Origin: Rhizobium sp. CF080
GTDB taxonomy: Bacteria > Pseudomonadota > Alphaproteobacteria > Rhizobiales > Rhizobiaceae
NCBI RefSeq assembly: GCF_000282095.2
Contig: NZ_AKKC02000004.1
Span: forward strand, 1-64,000
Direction: 5' to 3'
Length of the DNA: 64,000 nucleotides
In this document: in pieces, positions 1-8,550 of the stretch
Layout: every line of letters begins with the position of its first letter
Numbering within the stretch: position 1 is the stretch's first letter
The notes under the pieces: generated by a model
The model's database searches: none
Seen by the model: only the letters and a program-made list of their open reading frames with translations
Told to the model about the DNA's origin: nothing
Made by a program: the position numbers and the translations under genes

Positions 1-419
1 CCAGCCTGGCCGGACCCGTCCTCGGCACCCGTGGCACGACCACCAGCGGCCCCGGCCCCCAAACCTTTCCCCTGCGGCTTTCCAAGCCCCAACGTCCGGT
101 CCACCGCCCGATCGTTCGAGGACGCGCCGGTCCCTGATCCTGCCCCCGGTTCAAGCACCTCAGTCCCCGGGACACTGCCGGAACCAACCTGGCCTGCCGT
201 TCCACCAAAGCCGGACTGCCCAGCCCCAGCCCGGCCGGCGGAGCCGCCACCGAGACCAGCGCCGCTGCCAAATCCAACCGGCCGCACACCCTGCTCCGCC
301 GCCAGCGCGCCATGCCCCAGCAGCCCGTCGACAACCACCGCTCCCGTCACCCCACAAGAAAAAACGCAAAGCGATACCGTGGCGGCAAAAGCCGCAAAAC
401 CAACCCGACTGCTACGCAT
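1..419 (-). CDS. Rhs/YD-repeat shell protein, N-terminal part (copy A, runs off the window)
   Basis: This is the first 139 codons of a fourth shell gene; the rest lies left of the window. Its bases match the starts of the shells at 22501 and 40928, so it encodes the same Sec signal peptide (n-region MRSSR, hydrophobic run to about residue 40, likely cut after ALAA) followed by a Gly/Ala/Ser-rich linker containing the '[17 protein letters not shown]' stretch. The start is ATG at 419-417 with a strong GAGGGGG ribosome-binding site five bases upstream. By homology the missing part would be SpvB, VCBS and YD repeats. The gene follows the transglutaminase-like gene at 618-1565 on the same strand. 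Whether its C-terminus is fused or split cannot be seen. Confidence 0.85.
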   Translation of the reverse strand, partial: MRSSRVGFAAFAATVSLCVFSCGVTGAVVVDGLLGHGALAAEQGVRPVGFGSGAGLGGGSAGRAGAGQSGFGGTAGQVGSGSVPGTEVLEPGAGSGTGASSNDRAVDRTLGLGKPQGKGLGAGAAGGRATGAEDGSGQA

Positions 420-571
420 GAGCCCCCTCGAAGCGAATCAATTCGTCATCAAAAACACGACGCATCCTAACGGCGCACAACCCACCCAGTGCAACCGTTT
501 TGTGAACCCAACAACAAAATATGAGAATATGATACAGGTATATTAGAAATGCCTCGAGGACCGCGAGCGAG
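420..571 (-). promoter_or_regulatory. Conserved 5' leader and probable promoter of shell copy A
   Basis: The roughly 150 bases upstream of the start codon are the same as those upstream of the shells at 22501 and 40928. Identity starts at the SD (GAGGGGG) and runs through an AT-rich stretch near 520-555. A TTGCAC hexamer (read on the minus strand) may be a -35 element, but no convincing -10 is fixed. Conservation of the whole leader in three copies suggests common regulation or recent gene conversion. Confidence 0.5.
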
Positions 572-617
572 ATTGAACCAAGGCTCGACCGCTAGGCCCC
601 TAGGCGTGCTGTCGCCG

Positions 618-1565
618 CTACGGTGCCTGCCCGTCCTCCGGACGCCATCCCAATGCTTCAGCTTTAGCGAACGCCGTAAGATTTTCCTGGTACCACCTGT
701 CAACCTTGGCATTCACGTCGGGCGGAATGTCCGAGGTGCGTATATACTTTCCCGCAAGCTCACGCTGCAGGAGAGCGCTATAGGCACTTCCCTTCTTGGC
801 CAGCAGGTAAGCAAAATCGGGATAATGTTGAAGAATGACGTCGGCGGTCGATATCGCCGCTTCAGGCCGGCCTTCGGCCAGATGGTGCTCGACCAGAAAA
901 GACGCTATTAAGGCGACGGCTTCATCATCTGTGAGTGCTCGTAGGTAGGTGCCGTTTGCCACAGCCGCATCGGACATCGGCAACTTCTGCCGATACCAGA
1001 GATCGCGCGTAAACCCGCCGCCGCTCGTCGCCTCCAGGTTCCATGTCGAGCCTGCATCGTCGATATATTTGATAAATACGTGAAGGGGGGCCTGGGCAAG
1101 CGCCATATTCAACCCAAGTCGCTGCCCCAGTGCGAGGAGAAGGATCGGCATGGTAATGCAGTTACCCTGGCGCGTGTCCAGGTATCGCTGCAGCAACCGA
1201 TTGGCAGGCTTTTCCCCCAGGGGATCGCCAAGGTCATAGGTGAATGGCCGATACCCGTTCCACTCGCCGCTTTCATAAAGATAGCGCCGGAGTGCTTTGA
1301 GCTTCTGAGCGCTTCCGGCATTCTCCCCAACCATTCGCACAACATCCGCAGTCATCCGATCGACACTGGTGAGCACAACTGCGGGAACAGTAGTGGGATC
1401 TACCAGTTGATCGACGGCAAGCTTCGCCTCCAGCAAGTCCAGTCGCTCCTGAAACAGGTCTTGGACCTCGGTCCTTTTGGGCTTAGCCGTCCCAGCGGAG
1501 GTTTGCGAATAAGCAGGAACGACGAAAAACCATAGCAAAGCCGTCAGCACATTTATGGTCCGCAT
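618..1565 (-). CDS. Exported transglutaminase-like (SirB1-type) protein with TPR-like C-terminus
   Basis: A protein of 315 residues. Residues 1-23 are a signal peptide (MRTINVLTALLWFFVVPAYS, cut near AYS-QTS). The middle carries a transglutaminase-like Cys-His-Asn/Asp arrangement: QGNCITMP (Cys), APLHVFIKY (His) and WNLEATSGG, as in SirB1/transglutaminase-like families. The C-terminal third (EAAISTADVILQHYPDFAYLLAKKGSAY) looks like TPR helices. The start ATG at 1565 is chosen because it has GGGAG upstream and opens the signal peptide; a longer reading frame to 1616 lacks one. It sits between the truncated tip/immunity pair and shell A. A broken second copy lies at 14211-14575, also beside shell sequence, so it may belong to the system. 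Its substrate is unknown; the fold is a motif-based inference. Confidence 0.75.
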   Translation of the reverse strand: MRTINVLTALLWFFVVPAYSQTSAGTAKPKRTEVQDLFQERLDLLEAKLAVDQLVDPTTVPAVVLTSVDRMTADVVRMVGENAGSAQKLKALRRYLYESGEWNGYRPFTYDLGDPLGEKPANRLLQRYLDTRQGNCITMPILLLALGQRLGLNMALAQAPLHVFIKYIDDAGSTWNLEATSGGGFTRDLWYRQKLPMSDAAVANGTYLRALTDDEAVALIASFLVEHHLAEGRPEAAISTADVILQHYPDFAYLLAKKGSAYSALLQRELAGKYIRTSDIPPDVNAKVDRWYQENLTAFAKAEALGWRPEDGQAP

Positions 1566-1602
1566 ATTGCTCCCAGACGCCGTTCCTTGGCCTGCCGAAT
1601 CG

Positions 1603-1902
1603 CTACATAATAACAACGGTGGCAGAAAGAGTTCTGCCTTCGTAGAGCTTTAGTATTTTCCCGGTGGATAGGCGGGTCTCTGGCCCGCCCTCTGCTAAAA
1701 ATTTTATCTTACAAACAGCCGGCGTTTCAGTCACAGCTTCGGATGATTCGAACTCTACGACCACACTCCACACATCGGTTCCTTTGTCTGTATCCTCGTC
1801 AAATTTCGCGACTGTTATATAGCGAAGGCTTTTCGTTGGAAGCGCCGCCTTTCCCTCGGCCCACCATATCTTAGCTTTCTTATATTCCATAGAACTCACC
1901 AT
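1603..1902 (-). CDS. Candidate immunity protein for the truncated tip toxin at 1896-2527
   Basis: A small protein of 99 residues with no signal peptide, hence cytoplasmic, as expected for an immunity protein. The ATG at 1902 overlaps the last codons of the toxin frame (ATGGTGA). An internal ATG at 1890 has a good GGTGAG ribosome-binding site and could be the true start. The pattern 'LRYITVAKF...WSVVVEF...CKIKFLAEGGPE...LYEGRTLSATVVI' recalls the small EF-Tu-like beta-barrel immunity proteins that often follow toxins ending GPARYGEID; this comes from memory of the family and is not proven. It is still intact although the toxin gene has lost its 5' half, so it may act as an orphan immunity gene. 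Confidence 0.6.
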   Translation of the reverse strand: MVSSMEYKKAKIWWAEGKAALPTKSLRYITVAKFDEDTDKGTDVWSVVVEFESSEAVTETPAVCKIKFLAEGGPETRLSTGKILKLYEGRTLSATVVIM

Positions 1903-2527
1903 TTGATTGGGAAGCCGGTTAATTGGTCGATCTCCCCATAACGAGCCGGACCAATACCATCAAGGCGCTCTACGCGATGAAACTGATCCGCGATTGACGC
2001 AGGTACTTCAATGCGTACCGTTGTTGACATTCCCGACCCGTTCATGAGGTCTCCCCATTTTGCAGCATCTTGAGGTTTTTCAGCGAACCACTTGCCCGAT
2101 AAAGAGTTTGGTCCCATTTCGAACCTGCCGGTGGCCTGGATTTGCCTAAGCTCCGCCTGAGAAACAGAGCGGTATAAGTTGGTCGTGGGCTGGATTTCTT
2201 TCGTTGTAACGGCCAGAACTCTGCCGCCTACGGTTAGTCCGGTTCCTGCTGCATTGACAACGTCCTTGCCTGTGCTGATCCCGACTTTCTGGGACCCGTT
2301 TGACGGGCTGTACTGCGCCGGATTTACCTGTCCTGCCGTGACATTGGAGACTACGCTCGCCCCCGCATTATATATCCCCATCCCCGTGCCGGCGACATAA
2401 TCCCACAAGTCGAACTTTTCGTCTGGCGGCAGATCATCGGAGTGCATGTAGGTATACTCGTTGGCTGCCATACCATACGTTATACCTTCAGCTTGCGAGT
2501 CGGAGCTTGCAGCCTCCCCATTCTCTA
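1896..2527 (-). pseudogene. Tip toxin, 5' half removed at an IS element
   Basis: The 210 codons left of the IS read as the C-terminal part of a tip protein. The linker 'NGEAASSDSQAEG...STGKDVVNAA' is closely similar to that of the tip at 11510-12445, but the toxin domain differs completely after it. The toxin part starts at LYRSVSQAEL and carries GKWFAE and a terminal ERLDGIGPARYGEID, a C-terminus common on Rhs proteins that I tentatively connect to an ADP-ribosyltransferase-like fold. The signal peptide and the [10 protein letters not shown]...DPNGH segment are gone: on the 5' side the frame enters the IS at 2528. No start codon belonging to the tip remains, so it is a remnant, with its immunity gene directly downstream. 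Confidence 0.75.
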
Positions 2528-3370
2528 GCTCAGGACTCGTTAAATCACATCCAGAAGATGACGGCTGCAGCGATGCATATGCTTGAGAGATAGGTGTGTG
2601 CGCAGCGGTCGTATCTGGTGTGAATCCGCCTCCAGTCCTTGAGCCTGCCGAACATGTTTTCGATCTTGTGGCGCTTTTTGTAGAGCGTCGGATCATGTGG
2701 GATGACGCTCTTGCGGTTTGCCCGAGATGGAATGCAGGCCGTGATCTTGCGTGCGGCCAAGGCGTCTCGAAACCAGTCGGCGTCATAGCCCTTGTCGGCC
2801 AATAGGGTCTTGGCCTTGGGAAAGGCGGCGAGCATTTTCGCTGCCCCTTTGTAGTCGCTCATCTGCCCTTCGCTCAGAAGCAGGATGAGCGGTCGACCAT
2901 GACCATCGCAGACGGCATGCAGCTTGGAGTTCAATCCACCTTTGGTGCGTCCGATACGTCGGGGAACATCCCCTTTTTTAGCAGACTGGCTGCGGTGCGG
3001 TGGGCTTTCAAGTGGGTCGCGTCGATCATCAACTGCTCGGGCCTGCCGCGTCTAGCGGTCAGTTCGGCCAAAATCCGGTTGAACACGCCGAGCCTGCTCC
3101 AGCGGATGAAGCGGTTGTAGATCGTCTTGTGCGGGCCATATTCCTTGGGCGCGTCGCGCCACCGTAGCCCGTTGGGTAAAACGAAAATAATGCCGCTCAA
3201 AATCAGTCGATCGTCAACGCGCGGAATACCGTGGGACAGCGGGAAGTACGGCTCGATCCGACGCATCTGCGCCTCCGACAACAACAGCAAATCACTCATC
3301 GCAGGGCTCCTTTCGATCCGAATGAATCAAAGCCACCGCGACGCTGCAAGCTATTTAATGGCTCCTGAGC
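2528..3370 (-). mobile_element. IS5-family (IS427-group-like) insertion sequence
   Basis: The element is about 843 bp. Imperfect terminal inverted repeats are visible: GCTCAGGACTCGTTAAAT at 2528-2545 against the complement of ATTTAATGGCTCCTGAGC at 3353-3370. CTA flanks both ends (2525-2527 and 3371-3373), which fits a 3-bp target duplication but could be chance. It contains two overlapping transposase frames. It joins the truncated tip gene to the 3' end of a second gspG, so the insertion was either into, or followed by, a rearranged junction. Confidence 0.8.
2545..3299 (-). CDS. IS5-family transposase made by -1 frameshifting (two overlapping frames)
   Basis: The first frame (3299 to 2931, 122 aa, MSDLLLLSEAQMRRIEPYF) carries the N-terminal helix-turn-helix and WRDAPKEYGP segment with the first catalytic Asp in MIDATHLKAH. 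The second frame (2934 to 2545) supplies GRPLILLLSEGQ, the DKGYDADW Asp motif and KIENMFGRLKDWR with the DDE glutamate. A slippery A6G run, read on the minus strand at 2979-2973, lies at LKKG. A -1 slip there turns the reading into GDVPRRIGRTKGGLNS, the usual IS5 continuation, so a full transposase of about 250 residues can be made. This is the known IS427-group strategy. The element may be active; nothing in it looks broken. Confidence 0.85.
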
Positions 3371-3373
3371 CTA

Positions 3374-3416
3374 GAGGGACGGTAGCGGCCAGGACGCTGA
3401 CCTCGCTGAAAACTGA
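3374..3416 (+). pseudogene. Relic: 3' end of a second gspG
   Basis: The last codons read D-G-S-G-Q-D-A-D-L-A-E-N-stop, matching the C-terminus GGSGQDADLTGN of the intact gspG at 25377-25829. The homology runs about 50 bases through both stop codons. The stop TGA (3414-3416) directly abuts the gspJ stop on the other strand (3417-3419), as it does at 25827-25832. This shows that gspG and gspJ were once convergent neighbours here. Confidence 0.8.
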
Positions 3417-4058
3417 TTACCGGCCGATATCGATGATCGCAATTCTCTCGATAGCTGTTTCCTGACCGGATCGAATAGCGACCAGACTCATCTTCACGGC
3501 AGATGGCAGGGCTTCACGATCGGTCCAGACATCTACCCATGGCAGGGCCGACAATTCAGGCGACGTCAGGTACGCGAATTTGACCGATTTCAGAGCCGCG
3601 ATGATCGTAAATTCTTCGCTCTGCGTCGCCGACAACAGTCTTCGTGGAACGTTGCGTTGAATGAGTTCAAACCCATCCGCGCTTTGGCGGACCGCTATCT
3701 CCACGTCCCGTAAGGATGACCGGTGATTGCCGACCATTGCGACTGCCACAAGATTGAACCTTGTTGCATCACCGGAAAAGACAGCTTTTTTCGCCGGGTC
3801 GTCTTTGATGGGCGCCAATCGACGGGCCTGCCCAAGGAGAGCTTGCAGGTAAGCGCTGGCAGCTTCGAGTTCCATCTCGGCGTCATTGACTCTCGTGATG
3901 TTGTGCATCGGGCGAAGCTGGCCAATCGAGGCCATCATAAGTCCCGAAAGCAGCGCTGTAATGCAGAGCGTGACCAACATCTCAACGAGAGTGAAGCCAT
4001 CCTTCGGCAAAGCGGCATTATCTCTTACTGGCGTTTTTCGCTTGGCCATCTGAGGCAT
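3417..4058 (-). CDS. gspJ: Type II secretion minor pseudopilin GspJ
   Basis: About 213 residues. The class III prepilin leader ends KDGFTLVEMLVTL, with Gly-Phe cleavage and Glu at +5, followed by one hydrophobic helix that becomes the pseudopilus core. Length and position after gspI fit GspJ of the GspI-J-K tip complex. The ATG at 4058 overlaps the gspI stop as TGATG, so it is preferred over the TTG at 4061. It is the last gene of the minus-strand gsp operon. The stop codon abuts the relic of gspG on the other strand. Confidence 0.85.
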   Translation of the reverse strand: MPQMAKRKTPVRDNAALPKDGFTLVEMLVTLCITALLSGLMMASIGQLRPMHNITRVNDAEMELEAASAYLQALLGQARRLAPIKDDPAKKAVFSGDATRFNLVAVAMVGNHRSSLRDVEIAVRQSADGFELIQRNVPRRLLSATQSEEFTIIAALKSVKFAYLTSPELSALPWVDVWTDREALPSAVKMSLVAIRSGQETAIERIAIIDIGR

Positions 4059-4423
4059 CAAAGGTCAGGGCTGAAGTAAAGGAATTTATGCGCCCTTCCC
4101 GAGCGCGTGAACAGTGTCACCACTGCAAGCACAGCCCCCTTTTCTCCGGCCTGCGGGGATTGAATGGGGACGACATGGATCTTCCAGCGCAACGCTCCAT
4201 TCGTCCCTTCTTCATCGCGATTGCCGCGCAAAATCCGGGGCAAGGTTTCTACGCGCAACATATCTGCAAACCTGACCACCTCTTGACGATCCTCGGAGAT
4301 CGAGAGGCTTTTGGTGGCGATAGCGATAGCTTGCGCGGAAATAGCCAGCGCCGTCGACAAGATCAGAAAAGCGATCAACGTCTCCAGCAACGTAAAGCCG
4401 TCCCGACTATTATCGAACCTCAC
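4058..4423 (-). CDS. gspI: Type II secretion minor pseudopilin GspI
   Basis: 121 residues, GTG start overlapping the end of gspH. The leader RDGFTLLETLIAFLIL has the G-F cleavage site and Glu+5, then a hydrophobic helix. The short length and a globular part rich in beta strands fit GspI, the second minor pseudopilin. It is translationally coupled to gspH (14-base overlap) and gspJ (TGATG). It would be processed by the peptidase at 24892-25380 and assembled in the inner membrane. Confidence 0.85.
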   Translation of the reverse strand: MRFDNSRDGFTLLETLIAFLILSTALAISAQAIAIATKSLSISEDRQEVVRFADMLRVETLPRILRGNRDEEGTNGALRWKIHVVPIQSPQAGEKGAVLAVVTLFTRSGRAHKFLYFSPDL

Positions 4424-4892
4424 GTGACACCGCCTCGGTCAATGTAGGGACACCCGTTAGCCAATTGACGAGTAAGGCGGTCTCAGGTGCATCGCCCGAG
4501 TGAAAACGGATGGTACCCCCAGTAGCGCTGCCATTCGGGAAGAAGGTGATATTCCCCTGCTTCGCAGTCGTTCGGTTATCGCGGCCAATAGTGGCCGAAA
4601 AGGCGATCGCCGCGGGCATGACAATGGTACCCACTTTGGCGTCCGATCGGATGGTGCCGCTCGTTGTTTCAAGAAACAGAGATTTTGGAGTGCCCGTTTT
4701 AAGAGCGCTCAGGCGTGTCGATTGCGCCATATGAAGCACCTGCTGTGCGACACTCTGAGGGGTCACTTTGGTTAAAGACCGGTATGATGGAATGGCAAGA
4801 GAAAACAGAATGCCCATGATCGCTAGAACGACCAGCATCTCGGTCAGACTGAAGCCAGCAATGTTGTCGTTGGGGGTGATATTGTGCGCCAT
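4410..4892 (-). CDS. gspH: Type II secretion minor pseudopilin GspH
   Basis: About 160 residues. The leader 'IAGFSLTEMLVVLAIMGILF' has the G-F site and Glu+5. The C-terminal domain (GNITFFPNGSATGGTIRF) is typical of GspH/FimT, in which a beta strand with 'FxPxGxaxgGtI' is conserved. ATG at 4892 overlaps the gspF stop as TGATG; an in-frame GTG precedes it. It is part of the continuous gspL-to-gspJ operon. Confidence 0.85.
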   Translation of the reverse strand: MAHNITPNDNIAGFSLTEMLVVLAIMGILFSLAIPSYRSLTKVTPQSVAQQVLHMAQSTRLSALKTGTPKSLFLETTSGTIRSDAKVGTIVMPAAIAFSATIGRDNRTTAKQGNITFFPNGSATGGTIRFHSGDAPETALLVNWLTGVPTLTEAVSREVR

Positions 4893-6103
4893 CACTGAAT
4901 ACTCAACTCATTGATCCCCAGCAGCGCTGTCATCACCGAGACAACCAGCCCGCCAATGAGGATGCCGAGGAATATCGTGATGGCGGGTGTCATCAATGCG
5001 AGCAAGAGATCGGTGAGCCGTTGAGCATCTGATCGCAACACGCCGGCGGCATTATCCAGCACCGTCGGCAGTTTGTTGACCTCGTCACCGATCGCCACCA
5101 GCGACACGACACCTCGCGGAAAGAGACCGCTGGCTGTGAAAGCCTCGGGCAACCTCTTTCCCGAGATCACCACGTCACGCATGGAAAGTAGCTTCTCCCG
5201 GAAGGAGATTGCAGGGCAACAGCGGGCGGAAAGCGCAAGCGCGTCCGGCAATGGAACCGCGTTGTCGAGAAGCAAAGAAAGGCTTTGCAGATATCGGGCA
5301 AGGGCGGATTGGGAAATCGCCCGACCAAGGAACGGAAGTTTGAGCAATACTACGGCGAAAGCAGCTTGCACGGACGAGGGCCGTAGAATGGCAAACGTTG
5401 CGACGAATATGATGCTCGCAAATATTGCGAAAAGTGTCGCGGGATCGGCCAGCGCTCCCCGCAAACTGGACAGCAAAGCAACGATAAAGGGCGGGGTGCG
5501 GCCCGAACTCTCGAAAATCGGCTCCAGCGTCGGCACTAGAACGAAAGTGACCACGCCTATCGCAAAGAACATCATCACCAACAGAAATAGCGGATAAACA
5601 GACGCATCGATAAGCTGCTTGCGCTGAGCATCGCGCTTTTCGAGATCAGCCGCGACAATCTTCATCACGTGTGGCAGGCGAGCGCTATGCTCCCCGCTTG
5701 AGATCAATGCCAAAGCGTCTTCAGGCAGGCCGTTCAGGCTGGACAGGGCTACCGAGGGGGTAGCGCCAGATGATAGCCGCTCGATAATTGTCCCAATAGT
5801 CTGCCGGTCTCCGGCTCTCGACGCAGCACCCTGCATAGCCCGCAGTGCCTGATCGACCCCCAGGCCGGCGTTCATCAGGACTGAGAGATCCGCAAAAAAA
5901 CGCGTTTTGTTGAAGGCACGCCCAAAACGGATTGCCGATGCGGCATCCGGTTTTTCCGATCCAAACCGCACGGCCTTCAACTCGGAGACGGAAAGCCCGT
6001 CGGCTCTCAGTCTACGGCGCGCGTCCGCAATATCGAGCGCATCGATCTGCCCCTTTTGTTGCCTGCCTGCCGGATTGAAAGCCGTGTAAGAAAACCTCAA
6101 CAT
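4892..6103 (-). CDS. gspF: Type II secretion inner-membrane platform protein GspF
   Basis: 403 residues, the normal size for GspF/PilC. The N-terminus MLRFSYTAFNPAGRQQKGQI is typical, followed by two T2SSF domains, each a helical bundle, and three membrane helices (LFLLVMMFFAIGVVTFVLVP near 175-195, a second around 225-250, and a C-terminal ITIFLGILIGGLVVSVMTAL). GspF links the GspE ATPase to pseudopilus assembly. ATG follows the gspE stop directly and the 3' end overlaps gspH. Confidence 0.92.
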   Translation of the reverse strand: MLRFSYTAFNPAGRQQKGQIDALDIADARRRLRADGLSVSELKAVRFGSEKPDAASAIRFGRAFNKTRFFADLSVLMNAGLGVDQALRAMQGAASRAGDRQTIGTIIERLSSGATPSVALSSLNGLPEDALALISSGEHSARLPHVMKIVAADLEKRDAQRKQLIDASVYPLFLLVMMFFAIGVVTFVLVPTLEPIFESSGRTPPFIVALLSSLRGALADPATLFAIFASIIFVATFAILRPSSVQAAFAVVLLKLPFLGRAISQSALARYLQSLSLLLDNAVPLPDALALSARCCPAISFREKLLSMRDVVISGKRLPEAFTASGLFPRGVVSLVAIGDEVNKLPTVLDNAAGVLRSDAQRLTDLLLALMTPAITIFLGILIGGLVVSVMTALLGINELSIQ

Positions 6104-7723
6104 TTAGCGATCTTCCAGCTCGACTACCCTGACAGCTTCGGCAAGCGTGGTCTTGCCCTCGGCCGCGAGCTGGAAAGCATGATCGCGCATCAATGTCATG
6201 CCCTCCTGCTTGGCGATCACTTCGATCTCTTCCTGGCTTACTCCCTGTACCACTGCCTGGCGAACACGGTCAGACATCTGTAAAATCTCGAACGTCGCCT
6301 GACGGCCCTTGAAACCGGTTCCGGCGCAGACAAAACAACCGGACTTATCCGCCCATTCCCGGCACTGCTCACAACATTTTCGCAAGAGACGCTGACCAAC
6401 TATCCCTCGCATGGTCGCGTCGATCAAAAATGGCTCAATTCCCATATCCCGCAACCGGCTGAAGGCGCCTATCGCGCTATTGGTATGAAGGGTCGAAAGA
6501 ACCAAATGGCCCGTCAACGCAGCCTGGATCGCGATTTCAGCAGTTTCGCGATCACGGATTTCACCAACCAGGATAATGTCAGGATCCTGTCGGAGGACCG
6601 ATCTCAATGCAGACGCAAAAGTCAAACCGATTGCGGGATCGATCTGCAACTGCGTGACCCCCGTCATGCGATACTCGACCGGATCTTCCACAGTGAAAAT
6701 CTTCACCTCCTGACGATTAAGTTCAGCGAGGATCGAATAAAGCGTCGTGGTCTTGCCGGAGCCGGTGGGACCAGTCACGAGCACCATGCCATTCGGCCTT
6801 GCGGTGATGTTCCTGATCTTCTCTGCCGAAGCGGCATCATACCCCAGAGTTCTAAGCTCCAAACGTACGGTCTCGCGATCCAGGATACGAAGCACGACCG
6901 TTTCACCGTGGATCGAAGGAACCACCGAAAGGCGAAAGTCGACCTCCTGCCCCCGCACGGCGAGCCGAAGCCGGCCGTCCTGCGGCAATCGCCGCTCCGC
7001 AATATTGAGGCGGGCTAGAATTTTAAGGCGGCTGATCACGCCGGCATGCAAAGCGTGAGAAACGCTTTCGACATGTGTCAGCATTCCATCGCGACGAAAC
7101 CTGACACCCATGGAATTGGCTTCAGGCTCGAGGTGTATATCCGTGGCCCTTTCATCGACTGCCTTCTGGATAATCCTGGAGACGAACTTCACGACTGGCG
7201 CGTCCCGCGCGATATCCTGCAGCCGCTCGAGATCCACATCGGCGACGGCGTCAAGGCCGTCGACGAAGCCCACAGGTTCCGAGGTTTGCCTGATTTCCCT
7301 GATAAAATCGTCGACAGCGCTTCGGGGCGTTACTTCCAATCGAACCGGAAGTTCGAAGAAATAGCTTACGGCGCCGATGGTATCCGTATCGAAGGGATTG
7401 GCGACTGTGAGCAGCAGATCACCATTGTCCGCCAAGCGAGGAACGATCGCCTTGTCCGCAGCGAAATCGAGGCCGAGGCGTTCGAGAAGCTCGTTGCTCT
7501 CCATCGCAGGGAGCTTCGCCACGTACCCTATCTGTAGGAATCTGGCGAGTTCTGTGGCAATGGCCATCTCGGGCAAGATGCCCAACTCTCGAATGATGAT
7601 GTCAACTGCCTGGCCGGTCTTTCGCTCGGCGGCTCTGGCACGGCTTGCCGCCTCCACCGAGATCCGCTCCGAATCTTCCAGGAAGGTCAAAAACGCTTGC
7701 GAAGACGACGAAGGAGAGATCAT
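6104..7723 (-). CDS. gspE: Type II secretion ATPase GspE
   Basis: 539 residues. An N-terminal N1E-like domain is followed by the secretion ATPase: Walker A GPTGSGKTT, Asp box, LRSVLRQDPDIILVGEIRD (Walker B) and His box TGHLVLSTLHTN. A four-cysteine zinc module is present (RKCCEQCREW...CFVCAGTG). All catalytic elements seen are intact. It powers pseudopilus assembly from the cytoplasm and binds GspL and GspF. The ATG overlaps the gspK stop by four bases. Confidence 0.95.
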   Translation of the reverse strand: MISPSSSSQAFLTFLEDSERISVEAASRARAAERKTGQAVDIIIRELGILPEMAIATELARFLQIGYVAKLPAMESNELLERLGLDFAADKAIVPRLADNGDLLLTVANPFDTDTIGAVSYFFELPVRLEVTPRSAVDDFIREIRQTSEPVGFVDGLDAVADVDLERLQDIARDAPVVKFVSRIIQKAVDERATDIHLEPEANSMGVRFRRDGMLTHVESVSHALHAGVISRLKILARLNIAERRLPQDGRLRLAVRGQEVDFRLSVVPSIHGETVVLRILDRETVRLELRTLGYDAASAEKIRNITARPNGMVLVTGPTGSGKTTTLYSILAELNRQEVKIFTVEDPVEYRMTGVTQLQIDPAIGLTFASALRSVLRQDPDIILVGEIRDRETAEIAIQAALTGHLVLSTLHTNSAIGAFSRLRDMGIEPFLIDATMRGIVGQRLLRKCCEQCREWADKSGCFVCAGTGFKGRQATFEILQMSDRVRQAVVQGVSQEEIEVIAKQEGMTLMRDHAFQLAAEGKTTLAEAVRVVELEDR

Positions 7724-8550
7724 GTAAGCACGTCTTCCAACAAACGAGTGACATCATGATCCAGCAATGACGCGCAATTTCCCCTCCTCTTGGGCACAGG
7801 AGGTTTCGTGTCTACATCAATAGTGGCGACCTTCTGACTTGGGCCACTACGGGTCGCGGCTGAAAAAACCGCCGCGGAAACTGTCCAGTCGCCTCCATCG
7901 AATAGCATCGTCTCGATCGTGTAAAACATCGACATGCCCCCCGTTTCCTTCGACCTGGAGAGAATGGCTCGCCCCTCCCGCACCGAAAAAACACGACCTA
8001 GATCGGATAGCGCGATACCGCGAAGCGCCTCGAAATCATGCAGCTCCGAGATATCTTCGAAGGGTGCATGTTTCGGCCCGGCATCAATGCCAGCATCGTC
8101 ACCGTTACCCGTGCCTGGCGACCGAAAATGCATGACCTTTTGTGCGGTATCCTGAGCTTTGATCCCGACCAATCCGATCCCGTTAAAACCAGCAACCAGC
8201 AAAGGCTCCTCCGCCGTATTCAGATTGATGAGGCTCGCATGCGGGACGATCGCGATCTTCATGGAGATGTCGTTGATAGCGCACTCCGATGCGAGAAGGC
8301 CTCCGCCGTCCACGACATTCCTCCACCGGGGATCGGCGCCAATCCGCCACGCAAGATAGCTATTGATAGCCTGGACAGCGTTACCGAGCCGGGCCTGGTT
8401 ATATTCATGTCCGACCGTCAGTGCCTTCAGCCGCGAAGAGGCCGCGAACGGGGCCAGAAACATGGCAAATAGTAAAATGAAACCGAGCACGGCCAGCAGT
8501 GCAAAGCCGCTATCGCCGGAATCCTTTTGTCCTTCAATTTGCTGTGCCAT
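7720..8550 (-). CDS. gspK: Type II secretion minor pseudopilin GspK
   Basis: About 276 residues from ATG 8550, chosen for its GAAAAGAG ribosome-binding site; an ATG at 8574 is also possible, and the open frame to 8703 runs deep into gspC. The leader DSGFALLAVLGFILLF has the G-F site but lacks Glu+5, a hallmark of GspK. The body contains LINLNTAEEPLLVAGFNGIG, a helix-hairpin-helix-like element of the GspK family. GspK caps the pseudopilus tip with GspI and GspJ. It overlaps the end of the GspC-like gene and the start of gspE. Confidence 0.85.
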   Translation of the reverse strand: MAQQIEGQKDSGDSGFALLAVLGFILLFAMFLAPFAASSRLKALTVGHEYNQARLGNAVQAINSYLAWRIGADPRWRNVVDGGGLLASECAINDISMKIAIVPHASLINLNTAEEPLLVAGFNGIGLVGIKAQDTAQKVMHFRSPGTGNGDDAGIDAGPKHAPFEDISELHDFEALRGIALSDLGRVFSVREGRAILSRSKETGGMSMFYTIETMLFDGGDWTVSAAVFSAATRSGPSQKVATIDVDTKPPVPKRRGNCASLLDHDVTRLLEDVLT

